Shown: positions 6,651 through 13,340 of the stretch, piece by piece
Layout: each line of letters begins with the position of its first letter
How positions within the stretch are numbered: the stretch's first letter is position 1
Source: Actinomycetes bacterium
Lineage (GTDB): Bacteria > Actinomycetota > Actinomycetes > Actinomycetales > Beutenbergiaceae
NCBI GenBank assembly: GCA_021793935.1
Contig: JAJYRV010000021.1
Coordinates: 1 to 15,054, forward strand
Length of the DNA: 15,054 bases
Direction of reading: 5' to 3'
Position numbers and translations under genes: made by a program
The notes under the pieces: generated by a model
What the model was told of the DNA's origin: nothing
The model's database searches: none
The model's input: the letters and a program-made list of their open reading frames with translations, nothing else

Positions 6651-7439
6651 ATGCGCAAGAAGGCACTACTGGGCGCAGCCCTCGCGTTCACCCTCTTTGG
6701 AGCCGCAGCCTGCGGCGATGAGGGGAGCGGGGCTGACCAAGAGGCCAGCTCTGATCAGAGCACGGAAGAACAGTTGCCGGAACAGGACGGGCAAGACCCA
6801 CAGCAGCCGGAGCTGCCCGAGCCCGACCTCGAGGGAATCCCGGGCGTCGTCGCCGAGGTGAACGGCGAGAAGATCGATAAGGAAGAGTTCGAAGCGGCCT
6901 ACCAAAGCCAGTTTCAGCAGATGGCGATGCAGGCGCAAATGACCGGTGAGGAGATCGATCAGGACCTGCTCAAGGAGAGCACTGCCGAAAACCTCGTAGG
7001 GAACGAGCTCCTGACCCAAGAGGCTGCGAGCCGAGAGATCACCGCCTCCGAAGAGCAGGTGGACGAGACCCTCCAGGAGCTGGCCGAAGCCAACGGCATG
7101 GACTCGGGCGAGGACTTCATCGCCGCGCTCACGGAACAGGGGATGGCCGAGGACGAGGTGATGGATCAGCTCAAGGCCCAGGTCGAGATCGAGCAACTCA
7201 TCACCGAGGAAGCCGGCGACATCGAACCCACCGAGGCGGAGCTCCAGGAGCTCTACGATCAGACCGCTGCTCAGCAGGAGCTGGCGGCCGGTGAAGGCGG
7301 GGAGGCCGAGGAGATGCCGGCCTTCGAGGACGTCGAAGATCAGCTCAAGGAGCAGGTGAAGGCCCAGAAGGAAGGCGAAGCGACGCAGGCTCTGGTCGAC
7401 TCCCTCCGCGAGAAGGGCGAGGTCACCATCCACCTGTGA
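6651..7439 (+). CDS. SurA-N-like lipoprotein, putative extracytoplasmic chaperone
   Basis: Secreted, lipid-anchored protein of 262 residues. Residues 1-20 are a signal peptide with lipobox GAAAC, C21 being the acylation site. A Glu/Gln/Asp/Pro-rich linker (22-60) follows. The segment beginning VVAEVNGEKIDKEEFEAAY (about 64-82) is the typical opening of SurA/PrsA/trigger-factor-like chaperone domains, and helical sequence continues to the end. The parvulin-type peptidyl-prolyl isomerase domain of SurA and PrsA is absent, so a pure chaperone or anchoring role is more likely than isomerase activity. The mature protein is strongly acidic. The start is supported by AAGGAG (6636-6641), nine bases before ATG. 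It stands alone, with a 74 bp gap before the ABC exporter. Domain assignment good; the client is unknown. Confidence 0.85.
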   Translation: MRKKALLGAALAFTLFGAAACGDEGSGADQEASSDQSTEEQLPEQDGQDPQQPELPEPDLEGIPGVVAEVNGEKIDKEEFEAAYQSQFQQMAMQAQMTGEEIDQDLLKESTAENLVGNELLTQEAASREITASEEQVDETLQELAEANGMDSGEDFIAALTEQGMAEDEVMDQLKAQVEIEQLITEEAGDIEPTEAELQELYDQTAAQQELAAGEGGEAEEMPAFEDVEDQLKEQVKAQKEGEATQALVDSLREKGEVTIHL

Positions 7440-7476
7440 GGCGCCCGGCGGAACGCTATCGCGCCGCGGCGTTTCC

Positions 7477-7513
7477 TTGACACGGGATCCGCGCGGGCGT
7501 TTCAATTCCAGCC
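7477..7513 (+). promoter_or_regulatory. Promoter giving a probable leaderless ABC exporter mRNA
   Basis: A perfect -35 hexamer TTGACA (7477-7482) is followed after 18 bp by TTCAAT (7501-7506), which matches TATAAT at four positions. The expected start point, about seven bases further, falls at 7513-7514, on the ATG of the ATPase gene. That gene has no Shine-Dalgarno motif, which supports leaderless translation. Confidence 0.55.
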
Positions 7514-8248
7514 ATGGGAACCTCCGCGAGCGCAGAACCGGCGATCCGGGCCGCTAACCTCGTGGTGCACCGCGGAAAGTCGCGGATTCTCCACGGGCTG
7601 AACATGGTCCTCACGCCCGGTTCCATCACCGGTCTGCTCGGACCATCCGGTTGCGGGAAGACGACCCTGCTGCGTTCGCTGGTCGGAGTCCAGCGCGTGA
7701 CCTCCGGAGAACTCACGGTGCTCGGGAGCCCGGCCGGCAGCAAACACCTGCGTCGCCGGGTCGCCTACACGAGCCAGAGCCTGAGCGTCTACCGGGACAT
7801 CTCCGTGCGCGCCAACGTCACCTACTTCGCGCGCCTCGTCGGGGCGAGTAGGGACGACGTCGATCGGGTCCTGGAAACGACCGAACTCACCGGATTCGCC
7901 GGCCGGCCCGTGGCGGCGCTCTCGGGCGGGCAGGCGAGCCGGGTCTCCCTCGCCTGCGCGCTCGTTGGCTCACCCGAGGTCCTCATCCTCGATGAACCGA
8001 CCGTCGGTCTCGATCCCCTCACGCGCGAATCGCTGTGGGGGAGGTTTCGCGTCCTCGCCGACGGCGGAACCACCCTGGTCGTCTCCAGTCACGTGATGGA
8101 GGAGGCCACCCGCTGTGACGAGGTTCTGCTCATGCGCGAAGGCCGCTTCCTCGCGCACGCCCCGATCGCGGACCTGCAGCGGCGCACGTCGACGGCCTCT
8201 CCCGAGGACGCATTCCTTTCCCTGATCCGGCCGGGGGAAGCGCCGTGA
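7514..8248 (+). CDS. ABC transporter ATP-binding protein (ABC-2/DrrA-like exporter)
   Basis: Nucleotide-binding subunit of an exporter, 244 residues. All ATPase motifs are intact: Walker A GPSGCGKTT (43-51), Q-loop Q88, signature LSGGQ (136-140), Walker B VLILDEP (157-162 region) and H-loop H193 in SSHVMEEA. The motif arrangement and the partner permease point to the ABC-2 class, which moves drugs, lipids or other hydrophobic compounds. The start at ATG 7514 lies about seven bases after a promoter -10 box and lacks a ribosome-binding site. The stop overlaps the permease start (GTGA), so the two proteins are made together. The substrate cannot be predicted from the sequence. Confidence 0.95.
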   Translation: MGTSASAEPAIRAANLVVHRGKSRILHGLNMVLTPGSITGLLGPSGCGKTTLLRSLVGVQRVTSGELTVLGSPAGSKHLRRRVAYTSQSLSVYRDISVRANVTYFARLVGASRDDVDRVLETTELTGFAGRPVAALSGGQASRVSLACALVGSPEVLILDEPTVGLDPLTRESLWGRFRVLADGGTTLVVSSHVMEEATRCDEVLLMREGRFLAHAPIADLQRRTSTASPEDAFLSLIRPGEAP

Positions 8249-9036
8249 CCGGGCCCGCCCATCTTGTAGCTCCTCGACGACGGCGCGCGGGGCAGTATTT
8301 CGCCAGCGTCGCCCGGATCGCCGCACAGCTGCGGGCCGATCCGCGCACGATCGCGATCGTGCTCGTGATGCCGCTCGTGCTCATCACCCTGCTCTACTTC
8401 GTGTTCGTCGACGCCCCGGCGCCCCCGGGCGAGCCCGACCCGTTCCAACGGATCGGGCCGGTGCTGCTCGCCGTGTTACCGATGATGCTGATGTTCATCG
8501 TCACCTCGGTGACGATGCTTCGTGAACGCACCTCCGGGACGCTTGAGCGGCTACTCACGACCCCGCTGAGCCGCTGGAACCTGCTCGCCTCCTACGGCGC
8601 CGCGTTCGGGGTCCTCGGAATGGTCCAGGGCGGGCTGCTCGCCGTCGCCGTGCTCGGGCCCATGGGTGCGCAAGTCGAAGGCCCACCGGCCGCGTTGCTG
8701 CTGCTCACCTTCCTCGGCGCGCTGGTGGGGGTCGCGTTCGGGTTGCTCGCGAGCGCGTTCGCGCGGACCGAGTTCCAGGCCGTGCAGTTCATGCCGGTGT
8801 TCATCGGGCCCCAGTTGTTCCTCTGCGGTCTGCTCGTACCGAAGGAGAACATGCCCGCCTCGCTCGGCGCGATCGCGGATTGGCTACCGATGACCTGGGC
8901 GGTCGATGCGGTGCTCGATATCGTTGCTAATTCTGAGCTCAGCGGGGGCACGTGGCTGCGCTTCGGCTTGCTTGGGGGACTCGCGCTGGCCTTCCTGTTC
9001 GTCGCCTCGGCGTCCATGCCGCGACAGACGCGCTGA
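8245..9036 (+). CDS. ABC-2 type transporter permease
   Basis: Membrane partner of the preceding ATPase, 263 residues. A basic cytoplasmic N-terminus (1-30) precedes about six hydrophobic segments, the first near 36-55. The conserved region MLRERTSGTLERLLTTPLSRW after the second segment and the later motif FLCGLLVPKENMPASLGAIADWLPMTW are split-out hallmarks of ABC-2 permeases. The start is GTG 8245, chosen because it overlaps the ATPase stop by four bases. Together the pair forms a DrrAB-like exporter; the substrate is not evident. The adjacent alpha/beta hydrolase is read from its own promoter, so a functional link is weak. Confidence 0.93.
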   Translation: MTGPAHLVAPRRRRAGQYFASVARIAAQLRADPRTIAIVLVMPLVLITLLYFVFVDAPAPPGEPDPFQRIGPVLLAVLPMMLMFIVTSVTMLRERTSGTLERLLTTPLSRWNLLASYGAAFGVLGMVQGGLLAVAVLGPMGAQVEGPPAALLLLTFLGALVGVAFGLLASAFARTEFQAVQFMPVFIGPQLFLCGLLVPKENMPASLGAIADWLPMTWAVDAVLDIVANSELSGGTWLRFGLLGGLALAFLFVASASMPRQTR

Positions 9037-9051
9037 GCGAGCGCACCGCGT

Positions 9052-9095
9052 GCCCTGCTGATTGCGGGCCCAGCGGTGCAGCGACCCAGCGGGGC
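9052..9095 (+). terminator. Possible hairpin after the exporter operon
   Basis: GCCCTGCTG (9052-9060) can pair with CAGCGGGGC (9087-9095), nine pairs including one G-T wobble, 16 bp after the permease stop. The loop is 26 bases and no T-run follows, so termination is only a possibility. Confidence 0.25.
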
Positions 9096-9109
9096 AGCGG
9101 ACCGTCCGG

Positions 9110-9121
9110 TAATATTGAGCG
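9110..9121 (+). promoter_or_regulatory. Candidate -10 box for a leaderless alpha/beta hydrolase mRNA
   Basis: TAATAT (9110-9115) fits TAnnnT and ends six bases before ATG 9122, so the predicted transcription start coincides with the A of the start codon. No ribosome-binding site and no clear -35 are present. Confidence 0.45.
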
Positions 9122-9922
9122 ATGTACGTCGTTGACCGGGGCGAAGGTGCGCCGCTGATTCTCTTGCACGGGTTCGGGGTTGACCACCGGCTGCTCCTCC
9201 CGCTGGATCCCGTGCTCGCCGCCGCTGGTGAGTGGCGCCGGCTGTACTTCGACCTTCCTGGCCACGGCAGAAGCCCGATGGGCGGCGTGGCATCTGCTGA
9301 GGATCTCGCCGAAGCAGTGGAGGCGGCGATGGAAGCGCGTATCGGCACCGAGCCGTTCGCGATTATCGGCAATTCCTTCGGAGGAATGATCGCTCGCCGG
9401 ATCGCGCACAACCGCCGCGAACAGGTGCTCGGCCTCGCTGCGATCGCCCCGGTGATGGTGGCCGAGCACGCCAAGCGAAGGGTTCCGGAGCGGACCGTCA
9501 TCGCGAGAGATCTCCGCGCCCTCGCAGAGCTGGGGGACGTGGCTGGGTCGTACGAAGAAATGGCCGTTGTGCAGACTCGGGAGAATGCCGATGCCTTCCT
9601 TGCGCATGCTCATCCGGGGCTAACCGCAGCGGACCCTGCGGCGCTGGAGCGACTTGCTCGCAGTTATGCGCTCGAGGTGGAGCCGGAGACCGCGTCGCCC
9701 GCGCCCTTCACCCAGCCGGCGCTCTTCGTCACTGGACGTCAGGATCACGTCGTCGGTTACGAGGATGCATGGGATCGAATCGAGCACTATCCCCGGGCAA
9801 CGTTCGCCGTAGTCGACTCTGCTGGCCACAATCTGCACCTGGATCAACCCGGGCTCGTGGCTGCGCTCATCTCCGAGTGGCTCTCACGGGTGAGGCTCTC
9901 TCGCGTTAACGTTCCGAAATGA
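9122..9922 (+). CDS. Alpha/beta hydrolase
   Basis: Alpha/beta-fold hydrolase of 266 residues, probably cytoplasmic as no signal peptide is present. The oxyanion-hole motif HGFG (16-19), the loop DLPGHGRS (44-51), the nucleophile elbow GNSFGG with S85, the acid D208 in TGRQDH and the histidine H236 in AGHNLH give a complete catalytic triad at normal spacing. The protein resembles the broad group of MhpC/esterase/haloperoxidase-like enzymes, and the substrate is not predictable. The start codon directly follows a -10-like box. It is transcribed alone; the next gene, tRNA-His, is convergent about 320 bp away. Confidence 0.92.
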   Translation: MYVVDRGEGAPLILLHGFGVDHRLLLPLDPVLAAAGEWRRLYFDLPGHGRSPMGGVASAEDLAEAVEAAMEARIGTEPFAIIGNSFGGMIARRIAHNRREQVLGLAAIAPVMVAEHAKRRVPERTVIARDLRALAELGDVAGSYEEMAVVQTRENADAFLAHAHPGLTAADPAALERLARSYALEVEPETASPAPFTQPALFVTGRQDHVVGYEDAWDRIEHYPRATFAVVDSAGHNLHLDQPGLVAALISEWLSRVRLSRVNVPK

Positions 9923-10239
9923 ACGAGTCACTTAAGACGCAGCCCGCTTCAACGTTTCGGTGCGATGGGTCGACCGGCTGCTGTCTCGCTATCGCCAGGG
10001 TTTTCTGGGTCTCCACGTGAAATACAACCACGCTCTCGAAACAGGACGGAACTAGACTCAGGGCGCTTCATTTCGATGTAGCCGACGCGGTATCTTTCCT
10101 CGCTCTGGTGGTAGCGCGATTGTTTATGAAAACCGTGGCGCGTGTCCTCGTACGTCGTTATATGTGGCCATAGGCAACCATGCACCACTACAATATGTCG
10201 TGCTGTATTGTGTGTTCCGCATGATCCTGCGGCAAACCA
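9923..10239. other. Gene-free stretch of lower GC before tRNA-His
   Basis: About 317 bp between the convergent hydrolase and tRNA-His genes. No credible coding region was found. The right part (10080-10239) looks less GC-rich than its surroundings. Two small structures are visible: an inverted repeat ACAATA (10190-10195) and TATTGT (10206-10211), and a hairpin CCGCA/TGCGG (10217-10232) just past the 3' end of the tRNA. No duplicate of the tRNA end was found, so there is no sign of an integrated element. Confidence 0.5.
10217..10232 (-). terminator. Possible tRNA-His terminator hairpin
   Basis: A perfect 5 bp stem CCGCA/TGCGG with a six-base loop begins seven bases after the encoded CCA of tRNA-His on the minus strand. 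It lacks a T-run, so its role as terminator or processing signal is uncertain. Confidence 0.3.
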
Positions 10240-10316
10240 TGGGGTGAGTGACGGGACTTGAACCCGCGACCCTCTGGACCACAACCAGATGCTCTACCAG
10301 CTGAGCTACACCCACC
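10240..10316 (-). tRNA. tRNA-His (anticodon GTG)
   Basis: The minus strand folds as a full cloverleaf. The acceptor arm GTGGGTG pairs with CACTCAC with one wobble, the D arm is GCTC...GAGC, the anticodon stem TCTGG/CCAGA encloses TTGTGGT with anticodon GTG, and the T arm GCGGG/CCCGT holds TTCAAGT. Histidine identity is confirmed by the extra G(-1) at 10316 opposite discriminator C73 at 10243. The 3' CCA is encoded (10242-10240). Confidence 0.98.
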
Positions 10317-10343
10317 GTGACGGCCATGTGGCCGCGATTGACT

Positions 10344-10370
10344 AGTGTACAGACTTTTTACTGAACCCAA
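10344..10370 (-). promoter_or_regulatory. Candidate tRNA-His promoter
   Basis: On the minus strand, TTGGGT (10370-10365) and TACACT (10349-10344) are separated by 15 bp and would start a transcript near 10337, about 20 bases before the tRNA. The 15 bp spacer is short. A palindromic stem CGGCCA/TGGCCG (10321-10334) lies between the promoter and the tRNA and may be a processing structure. Confidence 0.4.
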
Positions 10371-10395
10371 GAATTGCCTTGCGGGCGCACCGAGG

Positions 10396-11163
10396 CTACT
10401 GCGTGTTCGATAGGCCGAAGGCCTCGCCGGTTCCGCTAGATTTCCCGGATTTCCCGGGCTCGGCAGGGGTGGCGCGATTCACATCGGAGGCGGAAGCATC
10501 GGCGTCAGGGAGCCCGTCCAGCTTCGCCAGAGTGGAGTCGGCGGCGATCCGCTCGGCATGCGCCTGGGCATCGACGGACGCCGGTTCGCCGTCACCGGGG
10601 AAAAGCGTGGCCCGGTAGTAGCGCAGTTCGTCGATCGACTCGGCGATATCCGCCAGCGCCCGGTGCCCGCCTGCCTTCTTCGGGGAGTTGAAATACGCCC
10701 GAGGGTGCCAGCGGCGGGCGAGTTCCTTGATCGAGGAGACGTCGATGATGCGGTAGTGCAGGAAGTTCGTCAGGGTGGGCATGTCCCGTTCGAGGAACAT
10801 CTTGTCGGTCCCCACCGAGTTACCTGCGAGGGGAGCGGTCCGCTCCTTTGGAACCCAGCGCTGGATGTGCGCGAGAACCTGGGCCTCGGCGTCGGCAAGG
10901 GTCGTGCCGGAATCCAATTCCTCCAGCAGTCCGGATTCGGTGTGCATCTCCTGCACCACCTCGACCATGTCGTCGGTCGCGCCCGCGGGCGGTTTGATCA
11001 CCAGATCCAGCCCCGGGGAAAGCGGGTTGAGTTCGGAATCGGTGACGATGACGGCGATCTCGATCAGGGCGTCCTTGGACAGGTCCAGCCCGGTCATCTC
11101 GCAGTCGATCCAGACGACGGGGTTGGCACTCGGGGGCACAGGTTTCACACTCACTTGCAACAT
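10396..11163 (-). CDS. orn: Oligoribonuclease with C-terminal extension
   Basis: 3'-5' exonuclease of the DEDDh family that degrades di- to pentanucleotides (nanoRNA, including pGpG) in the cytoplasm. The catalytic set is complete: D20 and E22 in WIDCEMTGLD, D120 in NSVGTDKMFL, and H167 and D172 in HRALADI. LHYRIIDVSSIKELARRW (135-152) and ELRYYR are strongly conserved Orn segments. The protein is 255 residues long, against about 180-220 in the family; the extra 65 residues after TLFPGDGE are Ala/Ser/Gly-rich, probably disordered. The start is either ATG 11163 or GTG 11154. A TAGGAT box at 11167-11162 would place a leaderless start at the GTG. tRNA-His follows downstream from its own promoter. 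Confidence 0.96.
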   Translation of the reverse strand: MLQVSVKPVPPSANPVVWIDCEMTGLDLSKDALIEIAVIVTDSELNPLSPGLDLVIKPPAGATDDMVEVVQEMHTESGLLEELDSGTTLADAEAQVLAHIQRWVPKERTAPLAGNSVGTDKMFLERDMPTLTNFLHYRIIDVSSIKELARRWHPRAYFNSPKKAGGHRALADIAESIDELRYYRATLFPGDGEPASVDAQAHAERIAADSTLAKLDGLPDADASASDVNRATPAEPGKSGKSSGTGEAFGLSNTQ

Positions 11164-11210
11164 CCTAGCCCTGCACGGATGCGCCGTGGTGAGGTGGGGC
11201 GGGTTCCGGC

Positions 11211-11777
11211 CTAGTTGAGCCGTGCCTTGACCGCGTCGATGAGCCCGGAGGAGGAGAGCACCTGATCCTCGGGAACTCCGGCTTCCACCCGAAGCTCGTA
11301 GGCGCGCTGGGCGGACTTCAACGCCTTCTCGTACTCACCTTCGTCGAAGTAGCAGCGGGCGAGGTGCTGGTAGGCGAAGGGGCGCAGGTAGTCCGCGTAG
11401 GCGCTATCCTCGCTCATCGGTTCCACCGCTTCTATCGTGGCGAGGGCCTGCTCGTGCAACTCGCATGCCAGGGGGAACTCCCCCTGCCACTGCAGCACGT
11501 GGGCAAGCCGAATCGCCGCGGAGACCGCCGAGAGCGGCAACGGCTCATTGAGCGCATCGGTGCGGCTGCCCGGGCCGCCCGAACGGCTCAGGACCCGCCA
11601 TCCGAGTTTCTCTGCCTCATCCAACCGGCCCAGGATCCGCAGCCACACCACCCGCATCGGTTCGCCCACGAGGCTCTGCGACTCGAGATGATCGACCCAT
11701 GCCGCCGCTTCGTGCCGGTCGCGAAGAACTTCGCGCTGGGTATGCGCATCGAAGTGGTATTCAGGTTCTTGAGCCAT
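11211..11777 (-). CDS. TPR-like protein of unknown function
   Basis: Cytoplasmic protein of 188 residues without signal peptide or membrane segment. Helical repeats are visible: AIRLAHVLQWQGEFPLACELHEQALATIEA (about 87-116) and YLRPFAYQHLARCYFDEGEYEKALKSAQRAYELRVEAG (about 129-166), where G-x-x-x-A-A/Y spacing fits tetratricopeptide repeats. It is therefore probably a protein-protein adaptor. The N-terminal half (RDRHEAAAWVDHLESQSLVGEPMR) is not recognised. ATG 11777 has AGGAG seven bases upstream. It lies 47 bp from orn and 154 bp from mgtE on the same strand, so co-transcription with orn is plausible. No specific function can be given. Confidence 0.8.
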   Translation of the reverse strand: MAQEPEYHFDAHTQREVLRDRHEAAAWVDHLESQSLVGEPMRVVWLRILGRLDEAEKLGWRVLSRSGGPGSRTDALNEPLPLSAVSAAIRLAHVLQWQGEFPLACELHEQALATIEAVEPMSEDSAYADYLRPFAYQHLARCYFDEGEYEKALKSAQRAYELRVEAGVPEDQVLSSSGLIDAVKARLN

Positions 11778-11832
11778 CCCTTACTCCTCGCGTAAGCGGT
11801 TAATGCGGACGGTAAGCCAAATGTACGCCGTG

Positions 11833-11865
11833 CTCCGCAATACCGGCAGGTAATGCGGAGTTTTT
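11833..11865 (+). terminator. Intrinsic terminator-like hairpin reading on the plus strand
   Basis: CTCCGCA (11833-11839) pairs with TGCGGAG (11854-11860), followed inward by an A-A mismatch, TACC/GGTA and a GGCA tetraloop, with TTTTT at 11861-11865. On the plus strand this is a textbook intrinsic terminator, but all genes on both sides are on the minus strand. On the minus strand it lies between the mgtE stop and the TPR gene start with no T-run after it. Confidence 0.5.
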
Positions 11866-11889
11866 CTGACGTATTGTTATGTGATCTAT

Positions 11890-11903
11890 ATTCTGCGCAG
11901 AAT
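11890..11903. repeat. Perfect 14 bp palindrome downstream of mgtE
   Basis: ATTCTGCGCAGAAT is identical on both strands. It lies 28 bp after the mgtE stop codon, next to CCCGC/GCGGG (11904-11929), which can form a stem just after mgtE. It may be part of the mgtE 3' end or an operator for the TPR gene. No known motif was recognised. Confidence 0.45.
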
Positions 11904-11931
11904 CCCGCGGAGAAGCGGCAGAGAGCGGGTG

Positions 11932-13272
11932 TTAAATCCCGAGAATCGCCTTCGCAATCGAGAAGTAAATAATCAGGCCGGTCGCGTCGGCGAACGTGGA
12001 GATGAATGGGGTGGAAAATACCGCCGGGTCCACTCTCACCACCGTCGCGAGCATCGGCATGAGCCCGCCTACGGTCGCCGCCATCGTGCACACCGCGACG
12101 AGGGTCAAGCCGATCACCGCGCCGATGTCCATCCCGAACACGAGCGTGGCCAGCGCGAAACCAAGCGAGCCCAGTGCGAGGCCGAGCAGGAACCCCGTGC
12201 GGATCTCCTTGAACGCCACTTTCCACGTATCTCGGGGATTGAGTTCGTTCATCGCCAGCGACCGGGTGACCGTCGTGGCTGCCTGGGCGCCGGTGTTTCC
12301 GCCCGTGCCCGTGAGGAGGGGGATGAACAGAGCGAGGAAGTACGCCTCCTCGAGGGCGTCCTCGAAGATCTGGAGCACGTTGATTGTGAGGATCGCCGAA
12401 ATGGCGAGGATGAGTAGCCACGTGATCCGCGATTTAGTCATCGCGAACGGGGAGGTGAGCAGGTAGGTGCGGCGCAGCGGCTCGGTACCACCGGTACGGG
12501 CGGCGTCCTCGTCGTCCTCGGCGCGAATGATGCGCACCGCGTCGTCGATCGTGAACAGCCCCACGAGCCGGTCCTCGTTGTCGACGACGGGCAGGGCGAG
12601 CACTCCGGAGTCGACGAGACGGCGGGCGGCGAGCTCGTCGTCGTCGAGCGTGCGAACGGAGGCGGGCAGTTCCATGATGTCGCCGATGATCGCCCCCTCG
12701 TAGGCGACGAGCAGGTCGCGCAGGGAACAGATCCCCACGAGCACGCGGGCATCATCGACGATCGGAACGGTGTAGACGGTTTCGTAGCTGTCGGCGTTGC
12801 GGCGAAGACGTACGAGCACGTCAGCAACCGGCTCTTCGGCGCGGGCACTGACGTACTCGGGCGTCATCCGCCGGCCGATCGATCCGTGCGGGTAGCCGAG
12901 GATCGGGGCGGTGGCGGTGCGTTGGCGCGGGGAGAGGGTGCGCAGGAGGCGCTTGGTCACCTTCGCGGGCAGCTCATCGAGGAGCCCGACGATGTCATCG
13001 GGGTCCAGGGCTTCGAAGACCCCGACGACCTCGGTCTCGGCAAGTTCGGTGACGAGGTCGGCCTGCGCGGCGGAATCGAGGCGTTCGAAGACGTCGATCG
13101 CCTTATCCTTGTGCAACAGCCGATAGACGACCGCGGCGTCCACGGGCGGGAGCCGGTAGACCATGTCGGCGATGTCGGGGGATGAGGTTTCGGCCACGAG
13201 TTCGGAGAGCGCTTCGAGTTCGCTCGCCGTGACGAGGCTGTGGATCTGGTCGAGGGTTTCGGTTACCGTCAT
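11932..13272 (-). CDS. mgtE: Magnesium transporter MgtE with CBS domain pair
   Basis: Mg2+ channel/transporter of the inner membrane, 446 residues, full length for the family. Residues 1-130 are the helical MgtE N-domain, 131-255 the paired CBS domains (opening GRRMTPEYVSA, with ALPVVDNEDRLVGLFTIDD), and 280-446 the five-helix pore. The pore signatures GGNTGAQ (324-330), DPAVFSTPF (415-423) and FADATG with D429 are present. D415 and D429 have the same 14-residue spacing as D418/D432 of Thermus MgtE. In the family, Mg2+ bound to the cytoplasmic domains closes the pore. ATG 13272 has GGAGG four bases upstream. A leader of roughly 200 bases with two small ORFs and hairpins precedes it. Confidence 0.96.
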   Translation of the reverse strand: MTVTETLDQIHSLVTASELEALSELVAETSSPDIADMVYRLPPVDAAVVYRLLHKDKAIDVFERLDSAAQADLVTELAETEVVGVFEALDPDDIVGLLDELPAKVTKRLLRTLSPRQRTATAPILGYPHGSIGRRMTPEYVSARAEEPVADVLVRLRRNADSYETVYTVPIVDDARVLVGICSLRDLLVAYEGAIIGDIMELPASVRTLDDDELAARRLVDSGVLALPVVDNEDRLVGLFTIDDAVRIIRAEDDEDAARTGGTEPLRRTYLLTSPFAMTKSRITWLLILAISAILTINVLQIFEDALEEAYFLALFIPLLTGTGGNTGAQAATTVTRSLAMNELNPRDTWKVAFKEIRTGFLLGLALGSLGFALATLVFGMDIGAVIGLTLVAVCTMAATVGGLMPMLATVVRVDPAVFSTPFISTFADATGLIIYFSIAKAILGI

Positions 13273-13340
13273 CGGTCCTCCAAAAGGCAGCCCGCGAGGC
13301 AGGCAGGGGCGGGTGAGTCCAACCGATGCCTCATGCGCAT
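13269..13340 (-). CDS. Putative leader ORF 2 upstream of mgtE, coupled by ATGA
   Basis: A 23-codon ORF from ATG 13340 (or in-frame ATG 13334), with a central LDSPAPAC motif and an acidic LLEDR end. Its TGA (13271-13269) overlaps the mgtE start as ATGA, so ribosomes finishing it could re-initiate on mgtE. An AAGG (13355-13352) lies about eleven bases before the first ATG. Both ATGs sit inside the hairpin at 13323-13343. Translation is not proven; a short ORF with such a junction could arise by chance. Confidence 0.33.
   Translation of the reverse strand: MRMRHRLDSPAPACLAGCLLEDR

Noticed and set aside
7440..7476. Terminator between the lipoprotein and the ABC exporter
   Set aside because: GGAACGC can pair with GCGTTTCC only with a bulge, and only a very short T stretch follows. 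Not convincing enough to annotate.
10240..10316. Integration site (att) at tRNA-His
   Set aside because: No copy of the tRNA 3' end, integrase or recombination genes was seen in the window.
9949..10370. Minus-strand frames running through tRNA-His (with VAQLVEH... type peptides)
   Set aside because: These are the familiar spurious translations of a tRNA gene. The cloverleaf with G(-1), C73 and CCA explains the sequence.
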